The notes under the pieces were generated by a model. It had not been told where the DNA came from, searched no databases, and saw only the letters and a list, made by a program, of their open reading frames with translations. Shown here in pieces: positions 50,528-60,639 of a stretch of DNA of 64,000 bases. The translations under genes and the position numbers were made by a program. The DNA lies in contig NZ_CP059067.1 in NCBI RefSeq assembly GCF_017795745.1, positions 5,084,001 through 5,148,000 of the forward strand, given 5' to 3'. Every line of letters begins with the position of its first letter. Positions within the stretch are counted from its first letter, which is position 1. The stretch comes from Rhizobacter sp. AJA081-3 (GTDB taxonomy: Bacteria > Pseudomonadota > Gammaproteobacteria > Burkholderiales > Burkholderiaceae_C).

Positions 50528-51430
50528 ATGTCTGCAGCCGAGTTCACCGATACCTTCACTGTCGCCATCGAGGGCTTTTCCGCCGTCGAGCGCGAGGCGC
50601 TGGGGTCGGTGTTCCGCCTCGCGGCGCAGCGCTCGCCAACCTTCCAGCCAGGGGAGGAAGCGGGCGTGAGTGATTTCCTGATCGCCGACGCCGACAGCGC
50701 CGCCGCCGTGGCGGCCGTGAAGCGCGGCCAGCGCCTGGGCGACACCGTCTTCATCGGCGGCAAGTCGCCGATCGGTGCGAATGCCTGGCTGCCCCGTCCG
50801 ATCGACCCGGCGCACGTGCTGCGCGAACTCGAGGTGCTGGTCGAACTGCGCCTGAGCCTGCCAGACCCGCCCAGCGAGATGATGCCGCTCGGCCCGATCG
50901 AACATGCCGAAGCCCAGCCTGCGCCGCGGCCCGCCGCCGTGGCGGCCGCGCCGCGCGTGGAGCGACGCCGGCGCCCCCGGCCGCCCAAGCCCGCCTGGCC
51001 TGGCGGCGGCGGCCGCGAGGTGCTGCTGGTCGAAGACAGCGCCATCGCACGCCAGTTCCTCAAGCGCCGGCTCTACCACCTCGGCTACAAGGTGCATGAA
51101 TGCGCCTCGGGCGAAGCGGCGCTGGAGATCCTTTCGAAGCGCACCTTCGGCATGGCCTTCCTCGACATCGTGCTCGGCCCGCCGGGCAGCATCGACGGGT
51201 TGCAGCTGTGCCAGCGCCTCAAGCAGCGCGGCGCTCATGCGGCCGGCCTGCGCACCGTCGTGGTCATGGTCACCGGGCTGGACGGCGCCACCGACCGCGT
51301 GCGCGGCTCCCTGGCCGGCTGCGATGCCTACCTGACCAAGCCGCTGCACGAGGCCGAGTTCATCGCCACGCTGCAGCAGGTCGATCCGGACTTCGTCTGG
51401 GAAGGTGCGGCCGCGCCGGCCTCAGTGTGA
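50528..51430 (+). CDS. Protein with degenerate plus intact receiver domains
   Basis: A 300-residue protein with no output domain. The first ~115 residues look like a receiver remnant (FLIADADSAAAVAAVKRGQR, WLPRPIDPAHVLRELEVLVE) without a phospho-Asp. A proline- and arginine-rich linker spans about 118-158. The second half is a good receiver: EVLLVEDSAIARQF, phospho-Asp in GMAFLDIVLGPPG, Thr in VMVTGLDGA and Lys in AYLTKPLHEAEF. It could act as a phosphate sink or adaptor. The last 9 bp overlap the convergent exporter gene. Confidence 0.85.
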   Translation: MSAAEFTDTFTVAIEGFSAVEREALGSVFRLAAQRSPTFQPGEEAGVSDFLIADADSAAAVAAVKRGQRLGDTVFIGGKSPIGANAWLPRPIDPAHVLRELEVLVELRLSLPDPPSEMMPLGPIEHAEAQPAPRPAAVAAAPRVERRRRPRPPKPAWPGGGGREVLLVEDSAIARQFLKRRLYHLGYKVHECASGEAALEILSKRTFGMAFLDIVLGPPGSIDGLQLCQRLKQRGAHAAGLRTVVVMVTGLDGATDRVRGSLAGCDAYLTKPLHEAEFIATLQQVDPDFVWEGAAAPASV

Positions 51431-52336
51431 GGCGTCCGGCGCGCTCGACAGCGTCGAGAGCAGCGCCGCCAGCAGGATCAGCGCCCCCCCGGCCAGCAAC
51501 TGCGCGTTGAGGCTGCCGCCGCCGAGCAGCAGCGCCGAGACCGAGGCGAACAGGATCTCGGTCAGCATCACCACCGAGGTCACGTTGGCCGGCAGGCGCG
51601 CCGCACCGTACTGCAGCGCCATGTTGCCGAACAGGAACAGCACCGCCAGTGCAAACACGCCCGCCAGCCACGCCGGCTGTGCCGCCGGCAGCCAGGGCGC
51701 CGCGCCGGCGCTCGCCAGCACGAGCGCCAGCACGCCGGCCACCCCCATGCCGCCGGCGAACATCGCCAGCGCGCGGCCTTCTTCGGGGCGGTGGGCTTCG
51801 CGGCGCAGCATCACGTTGTTCAGCGCGAAGCTGAAGCCGCCGATCACGCCCAGCCAGTCGGGCAGCGAGCGCGGCAGCGGAACGGCGTCCCAGCCGCTGC
51901 GCTCGGCCGGCCACAGCACGAGGGCCGCGCCGGCCAGCGCGATCAGCACGCGCACGCCGGCCAGCCGGGTCAGCGGCTCGTTCAGCAGCGCCCGCGCGAG
52001 CAGCACCGCCCACAGCGGCATCAGGTAGAACAGCAGCACCACGCGCACCACGTCGCCGATGGTCACTGCCCAGTTGAAGGCGGCGTTGGTGGTGCCCGAG
52101 GCCAGCACCAGCACCCACAGCGCCGGCGTGTGCATCAGTTGCCCCAGCGCCCGCGGGCGCAGCAGCAGGATCACCGCCACGGCCATGCCGTAGATCAAGA
52201 CGGTGGCCCACAGCGGGTGCAGCCCGCGCGCCTCGAGCTGCCGGAAAGCCCACCACGACGTGCCCCAGACGAAGGCGTTGACGACGAGGGCGAGGGCGGG
52301 CCAGACGGAGGTCGATCGTGGCAGGGCGGCAGGCAT
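51422..52336 (-). CDS. EamA/DMT-superfamily transporter
   Basis: A 304-residue inner-membrane protein with about ten hydrophobic segments in two EamA repeats. Typical segments are ALVVNAFVWGTSWWAFRQLE at the N-terminus, ASGTTNAAFNWAVTIGDVVR in the first repeat, and ARLPANVTSVVMLTEILFAS in the second. Members export amino acids or metabolites; the substrate cannot be told. The tail overlaps the double-receiver gene by 9 bp. Confidence 0.92.
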   Translation of the reverse strand: MPAALPRSTSVWPALALVVNAFVWGTSWWAFRQLEARGLHPLWATVLIYGMAVAVILLLRPRALGQLMHTPALWVLVLASGTTNAAFNWAVTIGDVVRVVLLFYLMPLWAVLLARALLNEPLTRLAGVRVLIALAGAALVLWPAERSGWDAVPLPRSLPDWLGVIGGFSFALNNVMLRREAHRPEEGRALAMFAGGMGVAGVLALVLASAGAAPWLPAAQPAWLAGVFALAVLFLFGNMALQYGAARLPANVTSVVMLTEILFASVSALLLGGGSLNAQLLAGGALILLAALLSTLSSAPDASH

Positions 52337-52431
52337 CCGGGCGATTCTCGCCGCAGCCGTCTCCCCAGCTTGTCGTCTTGCCGCGGCGCGCGCACAGCGC
52401 TAACGTGCGCCAGCACATCCCAGGAGGACAC

Positions 52432-53325
52432 ATGAACAAGCTGAAGATCTATCCGCCCTCGAGCCTGAACAGCCCCGACCTGATGCCGCCGTTCAGCGAG
52501 TTCGGCTACCGCTTCCTCGCCGAAGGCGATTCCTGGTTCACCGTCGGCGCCTTGAACCCGCTGAAGAACTCCAACCTGCTGTTCGAGATGCGCTTCGCCC
52601 AGACCGGCTGCGCGATCAACTGCGCGACGCCCGGCGACACGCTGAACCACATGTCGGAGCTCAACAGCGACCCGGACTTCATCGACCTGCTCACCGGCCG
52701 CCGCGCCCGCGTGTGGGACGGCCTGCTGCTTTCCTGCGGCGGCAACGACCTGATCGACGCGCTGGGCGTGCGTGGCCCGGGCGTGCCGCTCGCCAAGCGC
52801 CTGCTGCGCGAGGCGGCCGAGTGGGGCGACGCCGCGCAAGGTGCCGCGCGCTACCTCAGCGACGCCGGCTGGCAGACCTTCAGCACCTACCTGAAGGCGA
52901 ACCTCAAGCACATGGTCGGGCTGCGCGACGCCGGCCCGTCGCGGGGTGCGCCCATGTTCCTGCATGGTTATGCCGTGCCGATGCCGCGGCCGGCCCCGGC
53001 CGAACTGGGCATCGGGCCCTGGCTCTATCCGTCCGTGCTGGCCTATGCGATCCCCGATGCCGACTACGAGGCCGTGGCCGCGCTGCTCATCAAGCGGCTT
53101 GCCGCGCTGCTGGCCGAATGCGCGGCCGACGCGGCGAACTTCCCCAACCTGCACTTCTTCGACAGCACGCTGATCCCGATCCAGCCGGCTGCGAAGGCCA
53201 GCACCGGCGAGAGCGGCGACTGGATCAACGAGATCCACCTGAATCGGCACGGCTGCGAGGCGCTGGCGGTGCCGTGGGCGGCGGCGATCGAGAAGGTGAT
53301 CCGCACCGAGCGCGGGGAAGACTGA
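52432..53325 (+). CDS. SGNH/GDSL-type hydrolase-like protein
   Basis: A 297-residue protein with the SGNH hydrolase blocks: catalytic Ser in LAEGDSWFTVG (block I), LLLSCGGNDLID (block III, Asn) and WINEIHLNRHGCEALA (block V, His, with Asn/Glu where Asp is common). No signal peptide, unlike most secreted esterases of this fold; it may act in the cytoplasm. Substrate unknown. A strong AGGAGG site precedes the ATG. It converges with lplT, and a short hairpin spans the two stops. Confidence 0.82.
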   Translation: MNKLKIYPPSSLNSPDLMPPFSEFGYRFLAEGDSWFTVGALNPLKNSNLLFEMRFAQTGCAINCATPGDTLNHMSELNSDPDFIDLLTGRRARVWDGLLLSCGGNDLIDALGVRGPGVPLAKRLLREAAEWGDAAQGAARYLSDAGWQTFSTYLKANLKHMVGLRDAGPSRGAPMFLHGYAVPMPRPAPAELGIGPWLYPSVLAYAIPDADYEAVAALLIKRLAALLAECAADAANFPNLHFFDSTLIPIQPAAKASTGESGDWINEIHLNRHGCEALAVPWAAAIEKVIRTERGED

Positions 53326-53339
53326 CCGTTCTGGTCAGT
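53321..53339. terminator. Short palindrome spanning both stop codons of convergent genes
   Basis: ACTGACC (53321-53327), GTTCT loop, GGTCAGT (53333-53339). The stop codons of the SGNH gene (53323-53325) and of lplT (53335-53337, minus) lie in the two arms. It lacks a T-run, so as a terminator it is weak. Confidence 0.4.
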
Positions 53340-54612
53340 GCTTGTCGGTGCGGGCGATGGCCAGCAGGTGATCCAGCTCGTCCTTGTGCACGATGCAGTT
53401 CGAACGGTGCCAGCGGCGGATCAGCCACATCGTGACCGCCACGACCAGGCCGAAGATGGTGATCGACCCGAAGGCCGACATGCCGAACTTCGTCAAACCC
53501 GCGTAGAAGGCGCCCAGGCCGAGGATGCAGGCCTGCTCGTTGAAGTTCTGCACCGCGATCGAACGGCCGGCGCCCATCAGGTTGTGGCCGCGGTGCTGCA
53601 GCAGCGCGTTCATCGGCACCACCAGGAAGCCGCCGATCGCGCCGAGCAGGATCAGGAAGGGCGCGGCCGCCCACACGTTGGTGATGAAGTTCAGCCCGAT
53701 CACCAGCAGGCCCATCGCGATGCCCAGCGGGATCACGCCGGTGGCCTGGTCGAGCCGGCAGCGCATCGAGGCGACGATCGCGCCGGCGGCCGTGCCGATG
53801 GCCACCACGCCGACCAGCGACGAGGCCTGCGTGGTGCCGTAGCCCAGCGCGGCCGCGGCCCAGGCGAACACGATCACGCGCAGGTTGCCCGAGACGCCCC
53901 AGAACAGCGTCGTCGTGGCCAGCGAGATCTGGCCGAGCTTGTCGTTCCACAGGCGCGCGTTGCAGTTGGAGAAGTCGCGAACCAGCGTGCCGACGTTGCC
54001 AGACAGCACCTGCAGCGGCGCCTCGGTGCGCGGGATCTTCAGGTTGAACAGCGCCGCCGCGACGTAGAGGAACACGATCAGCGAGATGGCGGCTTCAGGC
54101 GCCGTGTCGATGCTGGTGTCGATCAGCGGCAGATTGAAGGCGAGCAGGTGGACGGCGATATTCTTGCCCACCAGCTGGCCGCCCAGCAGGATGCCGAAGA
54201 TGATCGACAGGATCGTCAGGCCCTCGATCCAGCCATTGGCCTTGACGAGTTGCGAGGCCGGCAGCAACTCGGTGAGGATGCCGTACTTGGCCGGCGAATA
54301 GGCGGCCGCGCCGAGGCCGACGATGGCGTAGGCCAGCAGCGGGTGGCCGCCGAACAGCATCAGCAGGCAGCCCACCACCTTGATGGCGTTCGAGATGAAC
54401 ATCACCTTGCCCTTGGGCACCGCGTCGGCGAACGCGCCGACGAAAGGGGCGAGGATCACGTAGAACAACGCGAACATCGGCGACAGCGCCGGAACATGCC
54501 ATGCCGGAGCGCCGGAGCTCTTCAGCAGTTCGATGGCCGCCACCAGCAAAGCGTTGTCGGCCAGCGAGCTGAAGAACTGCGCCGACATGATGGTGTAAAA
54601 GCCGCGTTTCAT
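53335..54612 (-). CDS. lplT: Lysophospholipid transporter (MFS family)
   Basis: A 425-residue major facilitator protein with about 12 membrane spans. It moves lysophospholipids across the inner membrane for reacylation. Seen: GFYTIMSAQFFSSLADNALL at the N-terminus, FALFYVILAPFVGAFADAVP, AAAYSPAKYGILTELLP, ANGWIEGLTILSIIFGILLG, MNALLQHRGHNLMGAGRSIA, all characteristic of LplT. No fused acyltransferase (Aas) is present or adjacent. Divergent from alr, an arrangement I recall as common in this order. Confidence 0.93.
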   Translation of the reverse strand: MKRGFYTIMSAQFFSSLADNALLVAAIELLKSSGAPAWHVPALSPMFALFYVILAPFVGAFADAVPKGKVMFISNAIKVVGCLLMLFGGHPLLAYAIVGLGAAAYSPAKYGILTELLPASQLVKANGWIEGLTILSIIFGILLGGQLVGKNIAVHLLAFNLPLIDTSIDTAPEAAISLIVFLYVAAALFNLKIPRTEAPLQVLSGNVGTLVRDFSNCNARLWNDKLGQISLATTTLFWGVSGNLRVIVFAWAAAALGYGTTQASSLVGVVAIGTAAGAIVASMRCRLDQATGVIPLGIAMGLLVIGLNFITNVWAAAPFLILLGAIGGFLVVPMNALLQHRGHNLMGAGRSIAVQNFNEQACILGLGAFYAGLTKFGMSAFGSITIFGLVVAVTMWLIRRWHRSNCIVHKDELDHLLAIARTDKH

Positions 54613-54744
54613 TCGCTCCGTTGCGCGCGCGCGCGGCCCGGGGATGCGGGGGACTTCGGCGGCGCAGGTTTATAGCACGCGGCCCCGTCACTTCTTCCAG
54701 CGGGGGAACCCCCGGTCCGAGCGCGCTGGCAGAATCGGCGCACC

Positions 54745-55847
<1,103 letters not shown>

Positions 55848-55851
<4 letters not shown>

Positions 55852-56591
55852 GCGTGGTGGTGCAACGAGAGCGCGACGACCCCCTGCAGTTCGAACGCGA
55901 CGTGCGCGCCGACCTTCGCCAGCGCCGCTGGCTGCGCGTTCATGCCTTCCTGCTCGGCAGCCTGTGTTTCCTCGCCTGCTGGGGCCTGTCGGCGGCGCTG
56001 ATGCGCGCCGGCGTCGGCAGCCTCGCGCTGCGCTGGTCGGTCGCGCTGGCCGGCGGTTATCTCGTCTTCCTCGCGCTGCTGTGGCTGTGGTGCCGCTGGC
56101 TGCTCTCGCGCGCCGAAGCCGACGGCGACTGGCCGCTGGACGACGCGCTGGAGCTGATCCCGTCGCGCCGCGGTGGCGGCGGGGGCGTGGAATGCGGCGA
56201 CAGCGGCCTGGAGGCCGGCGACATCGCGCAGGGCACGCTCGAGCTGGCCGGCTCGGCCGACGAGGGCCTGGCCGTGGCGGTGCCACTGGCCATCGTGCTG
56301 GGCATCGCCGCGCTGATCGCCAGCGCACTGAGCGTCGCGGTGTTCGGACTGTTCGGCATAGAGGTGCTGCTCGGCGTGGCGGTGGAGATCGCCTTTGCCT
56401 CGGCTGGCGGCGCACTCGCCTTCCGCGCGCGCCGCGAGGGCTGGCTGCTGCATGCGGCCGGCCGCACCTGGCGGCCGATGCTGATCCTGCTGGTGCTGGT
56501 GGCCGTGCTCGGCGTCGTGCTCGACCGCTGGATGCCGCAGGCCGGCTCGCTGCCGCAGGCAGTGCGGCTTCTGCGTGGCGGCACGCCGTGA
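55848..56591 (+). CDS. Unknown integral membrane protein coupled to alr
   Basis: A 247-residue membrane protein I cannot assign. Predicted spans at about 31-52, 62-83, a long hydrophobic stretch 143-190 (two or three passes) and 211-226, with a cytoplasmic-looking glycine-rich loop [15 protein letters not shown]. The GTG at 55848 overlaps alr by GTGA; three further in-frame GTG codons follow, so the exact start is uncertain. It ends in a GTGA overlap with arfB. Possibly a small resident membrane protein; no catalytic motif visible. Confidence 0.78.
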
Positions 56592-56992
56592 ACATCGCGT
56601 TCGCGATCGACCCCGACGAGGTGGAGATCAGCGCCATCCGCGCGCAGGGCGCCGGCGGGCAGAACGTCAACAAGGTCTCGAACGCGGTGCACTTGCGCTT
56701 CGACGTGCGCGCCTCCTCGCTGCCCGATGCGCTGAAGGAGCGGCTGCTCGCGACGCGCGATCAGCGCATCAACGACGAGGGCGTGGTCGTCATCAAGGCG
56801 CAGCAGCACCGCAGCCTGGAGAAGAACCGCGAGGATGCGATGGCGCGGCTGCATGAGCTCGTGGCCGCGGCGGCGCACATCCCGCGCGTGCGCAAGGCGA
56901 CCAAGCCGACGCGCGCTTCGCAGCGCCGCCGCCTGGAGGGCAAGACCCTGCGCAGCGGCATCAAGGCCGGCCGCGGCAAGGTCATTGAATGA
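56588..56992 (+). CDS. arfB: Peptidyl-tRNA hydrolase ArfB (ribosome rescue)
   Basis: A 134-residue release-factor-like protein (YaeJ/ArfB) that frees stalled ribosomes. The GGQ motif is in RAQGAGGQNVNKVSNAVHLR and the C-terminal basic tail (KATKPTRASQRRRLEGKTLR) that enters the mRNA channel is complete. Length near the E. coli protein (140). GTG start at 56588 overlaps the upstream stop by GTGA, giving alr-membrane protein-arfB coupling. Confidence 0.95.
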   Translation: MNIAFAIDPDEVEISAIRAQGAGGQNVNKVSNAVHLRFDVRASSLPDALKERLLATRDQRINDEGVVVIKAQQHRSLEKNREDAMARLHELVAAAAHIPRVRKATKPTRASQRRRLEGKTLRSGIKAGRGKVIE

Positions 56993-57013
56993 GCCGGGGG
57001 CCGGCCCTTGCGC

Positions 57014-57640
57014 TCAGGCCCGCTTGAACAGCGCCAGCAGCGCGCCCGCCGCGACGAACAGCCCGCCGAAGCCGCGGTTCATCGCCTTGATGTGGCCGGG
57101 CGACTTCAGTGCACGCAGCACGCGCGAGGCCAGCGCGGTGTAGCCGGCCATCACCACCAGGTCGGTGAAGGCCAGCGTCAGCGCGATCACTGCGTACTGC
57201 GGCAGCAGCGGCTGTGACAGCTCGAGGAACTGCGGCACCACGGCGAGCAGGAAGATCGTGCCCTTGGGGTTGAGCGCGTTGACGATCCAGCCGCGCACGA
57301 ACAGTTCGCGCTGCGACACGTCGGCGCGTTCGCCATCGGCAGCGGTCAGCGGCACCGCCGGGGCACGCCACTGCCTGATGCCCAGCCAGACCAGGTAGGC
57401 CACGCCCACCCACTTGACCACGCTGAAGGCCAGGCTCGACGCCGCGATCAGCGCGCCCAGGCCGACGCCGACCACCAGCACCTGGGTCCAGATGCCGGTG
57501 ACCAGCCCGAAGGTCATGGTGTAGCCGCGGCGAAAGCCGTGGTTCAGGCCGGCGCTCATGGCAGCCACGGCACCGGCGCCGGGCGACAGGCTGATGGCCC
57601 AGGCGGCGGCGAAGAAGGCGATCCAGGTCGAGAGTTCCAT
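57014..57640 (-). CDS. LysE/RhtB-family amino-acid exporter
   Basis: A 208-residue inner-membrane exporter with about six hydrophobic segments. Seen: FFAAAWAISLSPGAGAVAAM with the SPGP-like motif of LysE proteins, GYTMTFGLVTGIWTQVLVVG, and IVNALNPKGTIFLLAVVPQF, both highly typical. Substrate unknown. Divergent from radA with 33 bp between start codons. Confidence 0.94.
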   Translation of the reverse strand: MELSTWIAFFAAAWAISLSPGAGAVAAMSAGLNHGFRRGYTMTFGLVTGIWTQVLVVGVGLGALIAASSLAFSVVKWVGVAYLVWLGIRQWRAPAVPLTAADGERADVSQRELFVRGWIVNALNPKGTIFLLAVVPQFLELSQPLLPQYAVIALTLAFTDLVVMAGYTALASRVLRALKSPGHIKAMNRGFGGLFVAAGALLALFKRA

Positions 57641-57673
57641 CGGGCGATTGTCGTCGCGAGGCGAGAATGCCGC

Positions 57674-59035
57674 ATGGCCAAGGACAAGTCGATCTACACC
57701 TGCAACGAATGCGGCGCCACCAGCCCCAAGTGGCTGGGCAAGTGCCCGGGCTGCGGCGCGTGGAACACGCTGATCGAATCGGTGGCCGAAGCGGCCGGCG
57801 CGGGCAAGAACCGATTCCAGTCGCTGGCCAAGGCACAGCCGGTGGCCACGCTGTCGGAAATCGAGGCCAGCGACGTCGAGCGCCAGCCCACCGGCATCGA
57901 CGAACTCGACCGCGTGCTCGGCGGCGGCATCGTCGAGGGCGGCGTGGTGCTGATCGGCGGTGACCCGGGCATCGGCAAGAGCACGCTGCTTCTGCAGGCA
58001 CTCGATGCGCTGTCGCGCACGGTGAAGACGCTGTACGTCACCGGCGAGGAAAGCGGTGCGCAGGTCGCGCTGCGCTCGCGCCGCCTCGGCCTGGACGGCT
58101 CGCAGGTGCGCGTGCTGGCGGAGATCCAGCTCGAGCGCATCCTCGCCACCATCGAGACCGAGCAGCCGGCGGTGTGCGTGATCGACTCGATACAGACCGT
58201 CTACTCCGACCAGCTCAGCTCCGCCCCCGGCTCGGTGGCGCAGGTGCGCGAATGCGCCGCGCACCTGACGCGCGCCGCCAAGGCCAGCGGCACGACGGTG
58301 GTGCTGGTCGGCCATGTCACCAAGGAAGGCACGCTGGCCGGCCCGCGCGTGCTCGAGCACATCGTCGACACGGTGCTGTACTTCGAGGGCGACACGCATT
58401 CAAGCTTCCGCCTCGTGCGTGCCATCAAGAACCGCTTCGGCGCGGTCAACGAGATCGGCGTGTTCGCGATGACCGAGCGCGGCCTGAAGGGCGTGGCCAA
58501 CCCGAGCGCGATCTTCCTGTCCACGCACGGCGAGCCGGTGCCCGGCTCCTGCGTGCTCGTCACGCTGGAGGGCACGCGGCCGCTGCTGGTGGAGATCCAG
58601 GCGCTGGTCGATGCCGGCGGGCCGAGCCCGCGGCGCCTGAGCGTCGGCCTCGAGCGCGACCGGCTGGCGATGATGCTGGCCGTGCTGCACCGCCACGCCG
58701 GCATCGCTGCCTTCGACCAGGACGTGTTCGTCAACGCCGTGGGCGGCGTGCGCATCAGCGAGCCGGCCGCCGATCTGGCGGTGATGCTGGCCATCCAGGG
58801 CTCGCTGCGCGGCCGGCCGCTGCCGCGGGGTTTCTTCGCCTTCGGCGAGGTCGGCCTGGCCGGCGAGATCCGACCTGCGCCGCGCGGCCAGGAGCGCCTG
58901 AAGGAGGCCGCCAAGCTGGGCTTCTCGGTGGCCGTCGTGCCCAAGGCCAACGCGCCGAAGAAGCCGATCGAGGGCCTGACCATCCATGCCGTCGAGCGCA
59001 TCGAGGAAGCCATCGAGCTGGTGCGCAATCTCTGA
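57674..59035 (+). CDS. radA: DNA repair protein RadA
   Basis: A 453-residue RecA-like branch-migration protein. N-terminal zinc finger CNECGATSPKWLGKCPGCG, RecA-type ATPase with Walker A GGDPGIGKSTLLLQAL at about 97 and Walker B AVCVIDSIQTVYS, the RadA-specific KNRFG in RAIKNRFGAVNEIG, and a Lon-like C-terminal domain (FVNAVGGVRISEPAADLAVM). Complete and standard. In many betaproteobacteria radA follows alr directly; here the unknown membrane protein, arfB and a LysE gene lie between. Confidence 0.97.
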   Translation: MAKDKSIYTCNECGATSPKWLGKCPGCGAWNTLIESVAEAAGAGKNRFQSLAKAQPVATLSEIEASDVERQPTGIDELDRVLGGGIVEGGVVLIGGDPGIGKSTLLLQALDALSRTVKTLYVTGEESGAQVALRSRRLGLDGSQVRVLAEIQLERILATIETEQPAVCVIDSIQTVYSDQLSSAPGSVAQVRECAAHLTRAAKASGTTVVLVGHVTKEGTLAGPRVLEHIVDTVLYFEGDTHSSFRLVRAIKNRFGAVNEIGVFAMTERGLKGVANPSAIFLSTHGEPVPGSCVLVTLEGTRPLLVEIQALVDAGGPSPRRLSVGLERDRLAMMLAVLHRHAGIAAFDQDVFVNAVGGVRISEPAADLAVMLAIQGSLRGRPLPRGFFAFGEVGLAGEIRPAPRGQERLKEAAKLGFSVAVVPKANAPKKPIEGLTIHAVERIEEAIELVRNL

Positions 59036-59060
59036 CGGCTGCACGGCGCGCGTCGCTAAC

Positions 59061-59459
59061 ATGGCGGCCATGAACCCGATCATCGGCTGGTCACTGGCCG
59101 CCATTCTTGTCGTCGTCGCCTGGTATTCCTACGGCTGGCAGGGCGTGCTGATGGCGGTCAGCGTGGTGGTGTTCTGGCTGCTGCTGCAGTTCAGCCGGGC
59201 CATGCGCGCCATGCGTCAGGCGGGCCAGGCGCCGGTGGGCCATGTCGACAGCGCGGTGATGCTCAACGCGAAACTGCAGCCCGGCATGACCATGCTGCAG
59301 GTCATCGGCCTGACCAAGAGCCTGGGCCGCAAGCTCGACGGTGGCGACGACAAGGGCCGGGACGATTGGGCCTGGAGCGACGCGGGCGGCAGCACCGTGA
59401 CGCTGCAGTTCCAGGGCGGCAAGCTGGCCCGATTCGAGCTGGACCGACCCGCGCCGTAA
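59061..59459 (+). CDS. Unknown small membrane protein
   Basis: A 132-residue protein with two N-terminal membrane spans (about 7-24 and 27-46: IIGWSLAAILVVVAWYSYGW, MAVSVVVFWLLLQFSRAM) and a soluble C-terminal half (DSAVMLNAKLQPGMTMLQVI, GSTVTLQFQGGKLARFEL). The soluble part resembles no domain I know. Start at 59061 or the in-frame ATG at 59070; neither has a clear ribosome site. It lies between radA and ilvE. Confidence 0.72.
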   Translation: MAAMNPIIGWSLAAILVVVAWYSYGWQGVLMAVSVVVFWLLLQFSRAMRAMRQAGQAPVGHVDSAVMLNAKLQPGMTMLQVIGLTKSLGRKLDGGDDKGRDDWAWSDAGGSTVTLQFQGGKLARFELDRPAP

Positions 59460-59493
59460 AATTGCCGGTTCGAGAAAACCCTGGAGAGCTGCC

Positions 59494-60417
59494 ATGTCGA
59501 TGGCCGACCGCGACGGAAAGATCTGGATGGATGGCCAGCTGGTGGAGTGGCGCGACGCCAAGATCCATGTGCTGAGCCACACGCTGCACTACGGCTGCGG
59601 CGCCTTCGAGGGCGTGCGCGCCTACAACACGGTGAACGGCACGGCGATCTTCCGGCTGCGCGAGCACACCGAGCGGCTGTTCAACAGCGCCAAGATCCTG
59701 CGCATGAAGATCCCCTTCAGCCAGGAGCAGGTGATGGAGGCGCAGCGCGAGGTGGTGCGTGTCAACAAGCTGGAAAGCTGCTACCTGCGCCCGCTGACCT
59801 GGATCGGCTCCGAGAAGCTGGGCGTCAGCCCCAAGGGCAACACCATCCACCTGATGGTCGCGGCCTGGTCCTGGGGTGCCTACCTCGGCGAAGAGGGCCT
59901 GAAGCGCGGCATCCGCGTGAAGACCAGCAGCTTCACCCGCCACCACGTCAACATCACGATGACGCAGGCCAAGGCGGTGAGCAACTACACCAATTCCATC
60001 CTCGCCAACATGGAAGCCACCGACGAGGGCTACGACGAGGCGCTGCTGCTCGACTCGGCCGGCTTCGTGAGCGAAGGTGCGGGCGAGAACCTCTTCATCA
60101 TCAAGAAGGGCGTGGTCTACACGCCCGACCTGTCGGCCGGCGCGCTCAACGGCATCACGCGCGACACCATCCTGGCGATTTGCCAGGACCTGGGCCTGAA
60201 GCTGGTCGAAAAGCGCATCACCCGCGACGAGGTCTACATCTGCGACGAGGCCTTCTTCACCGGCACCGCCGCCGAGGTCACGCCGATCCGCGAGCTCGAC
60301 CGCATCGAGATCGGCCGCGGCTCGCGCGGGCCGATCACCGAGAAGATCCAGAGCGCGTTCTTCGACATCGTCAACGGGCGCAATCCGAAGTACGCCGAAT
60401 GGCTCACGAAGGTCTGA
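59494..60417 (+). CDS. ilvE: Branched-chain amino acid aminotransferase
   Basis: PLP class IV aminotransferase for the last step of Val, Leu and Ile synthesis. 307 residues, standard. Seen: HTLHYGCGAFEGVRAYNTVN, ESCYLRPLTWIGSEKLGV, active-site lysine in MTQAKAVSNYTNSILANMEA, the class signature EGAGENLFIIKKGVVYTP, and LNGITRDTILAICQDLG. Ribosome site CTGGAGAG. Its TGA overlaps the ATG of the zinc-finger gene. Confidence 0.96.
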   Translation: MSMADRDGKIWMDGQLVEWRDAKIHVLSHTLHYGCGAFEGVRAYNTVNGTAIFRLREHTERLFNSAKILRMKIPFSQEQVMEAQREVVRVNKLESCYLRPLTWIGSEKLGVSPKGNTIHLMVAAWSWGAYLGEEGLKRGIRVKTSSFTRHHVNITMTQAKAVSNYTNSILANMEATDEGYDEALLLDSAGFVSEGAGENLFIIKKGVVYTPDLSAGALNGITRDTILAICQDLGLKLVEKRITRDEVYICDEAFFTGTAAEVTPIRELDRIEIGRGSRGPITEKIQSAFFDIVNGRNPKYAEWLTKV

Positions 60418-60626
60418 TGATGAGCACTCAAGCCAAAGCCGTGGTCGAGGTGACCGCCCAGGACGTGCAAGGCCCCGGCGTGGTGGCCTGCCCGAACCCG
60501 AAGATGGCGCTGTGGAGCACCCACCCCAAGGTGTACATCGACGTCGCCACCACCGGCGAAGGCAAGTGCCCGTACTGCGGCACGGTGTACCGCCTGAAGG
60601 CCGGCGAGAAGCTGCACGCGCATTGA
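60417..60626 (+). CDS. Small zinc-finger (CHCC-type) protein
   Basis: A 69-residue protein with a C-x(n)-H-x(n)-C-x2-C zinc site: VACPNPKMALWSTHPKVYID then KCPYCGTVYRL. This is the zf-CHCC family, which includes the NDUFS6-type complex I subunit and small bacterial proteins linked to ilvE or waaF. Function of the bacterial form is not settled. Two tandem ATG codons (60417, 60420); the first overlaps ilvE by ATGA. waaF begins 13 bp after its stop. Confidence 0.88.
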   Translation: MMSTQAKAVVEVTAQDVQGPGVVACPNPKMALWSTHPKVYIDVATTGEGKCPYCGTVYRLKAGEKLHAH

Positions 60627-60639
60627 CGTCCGTCCGACG

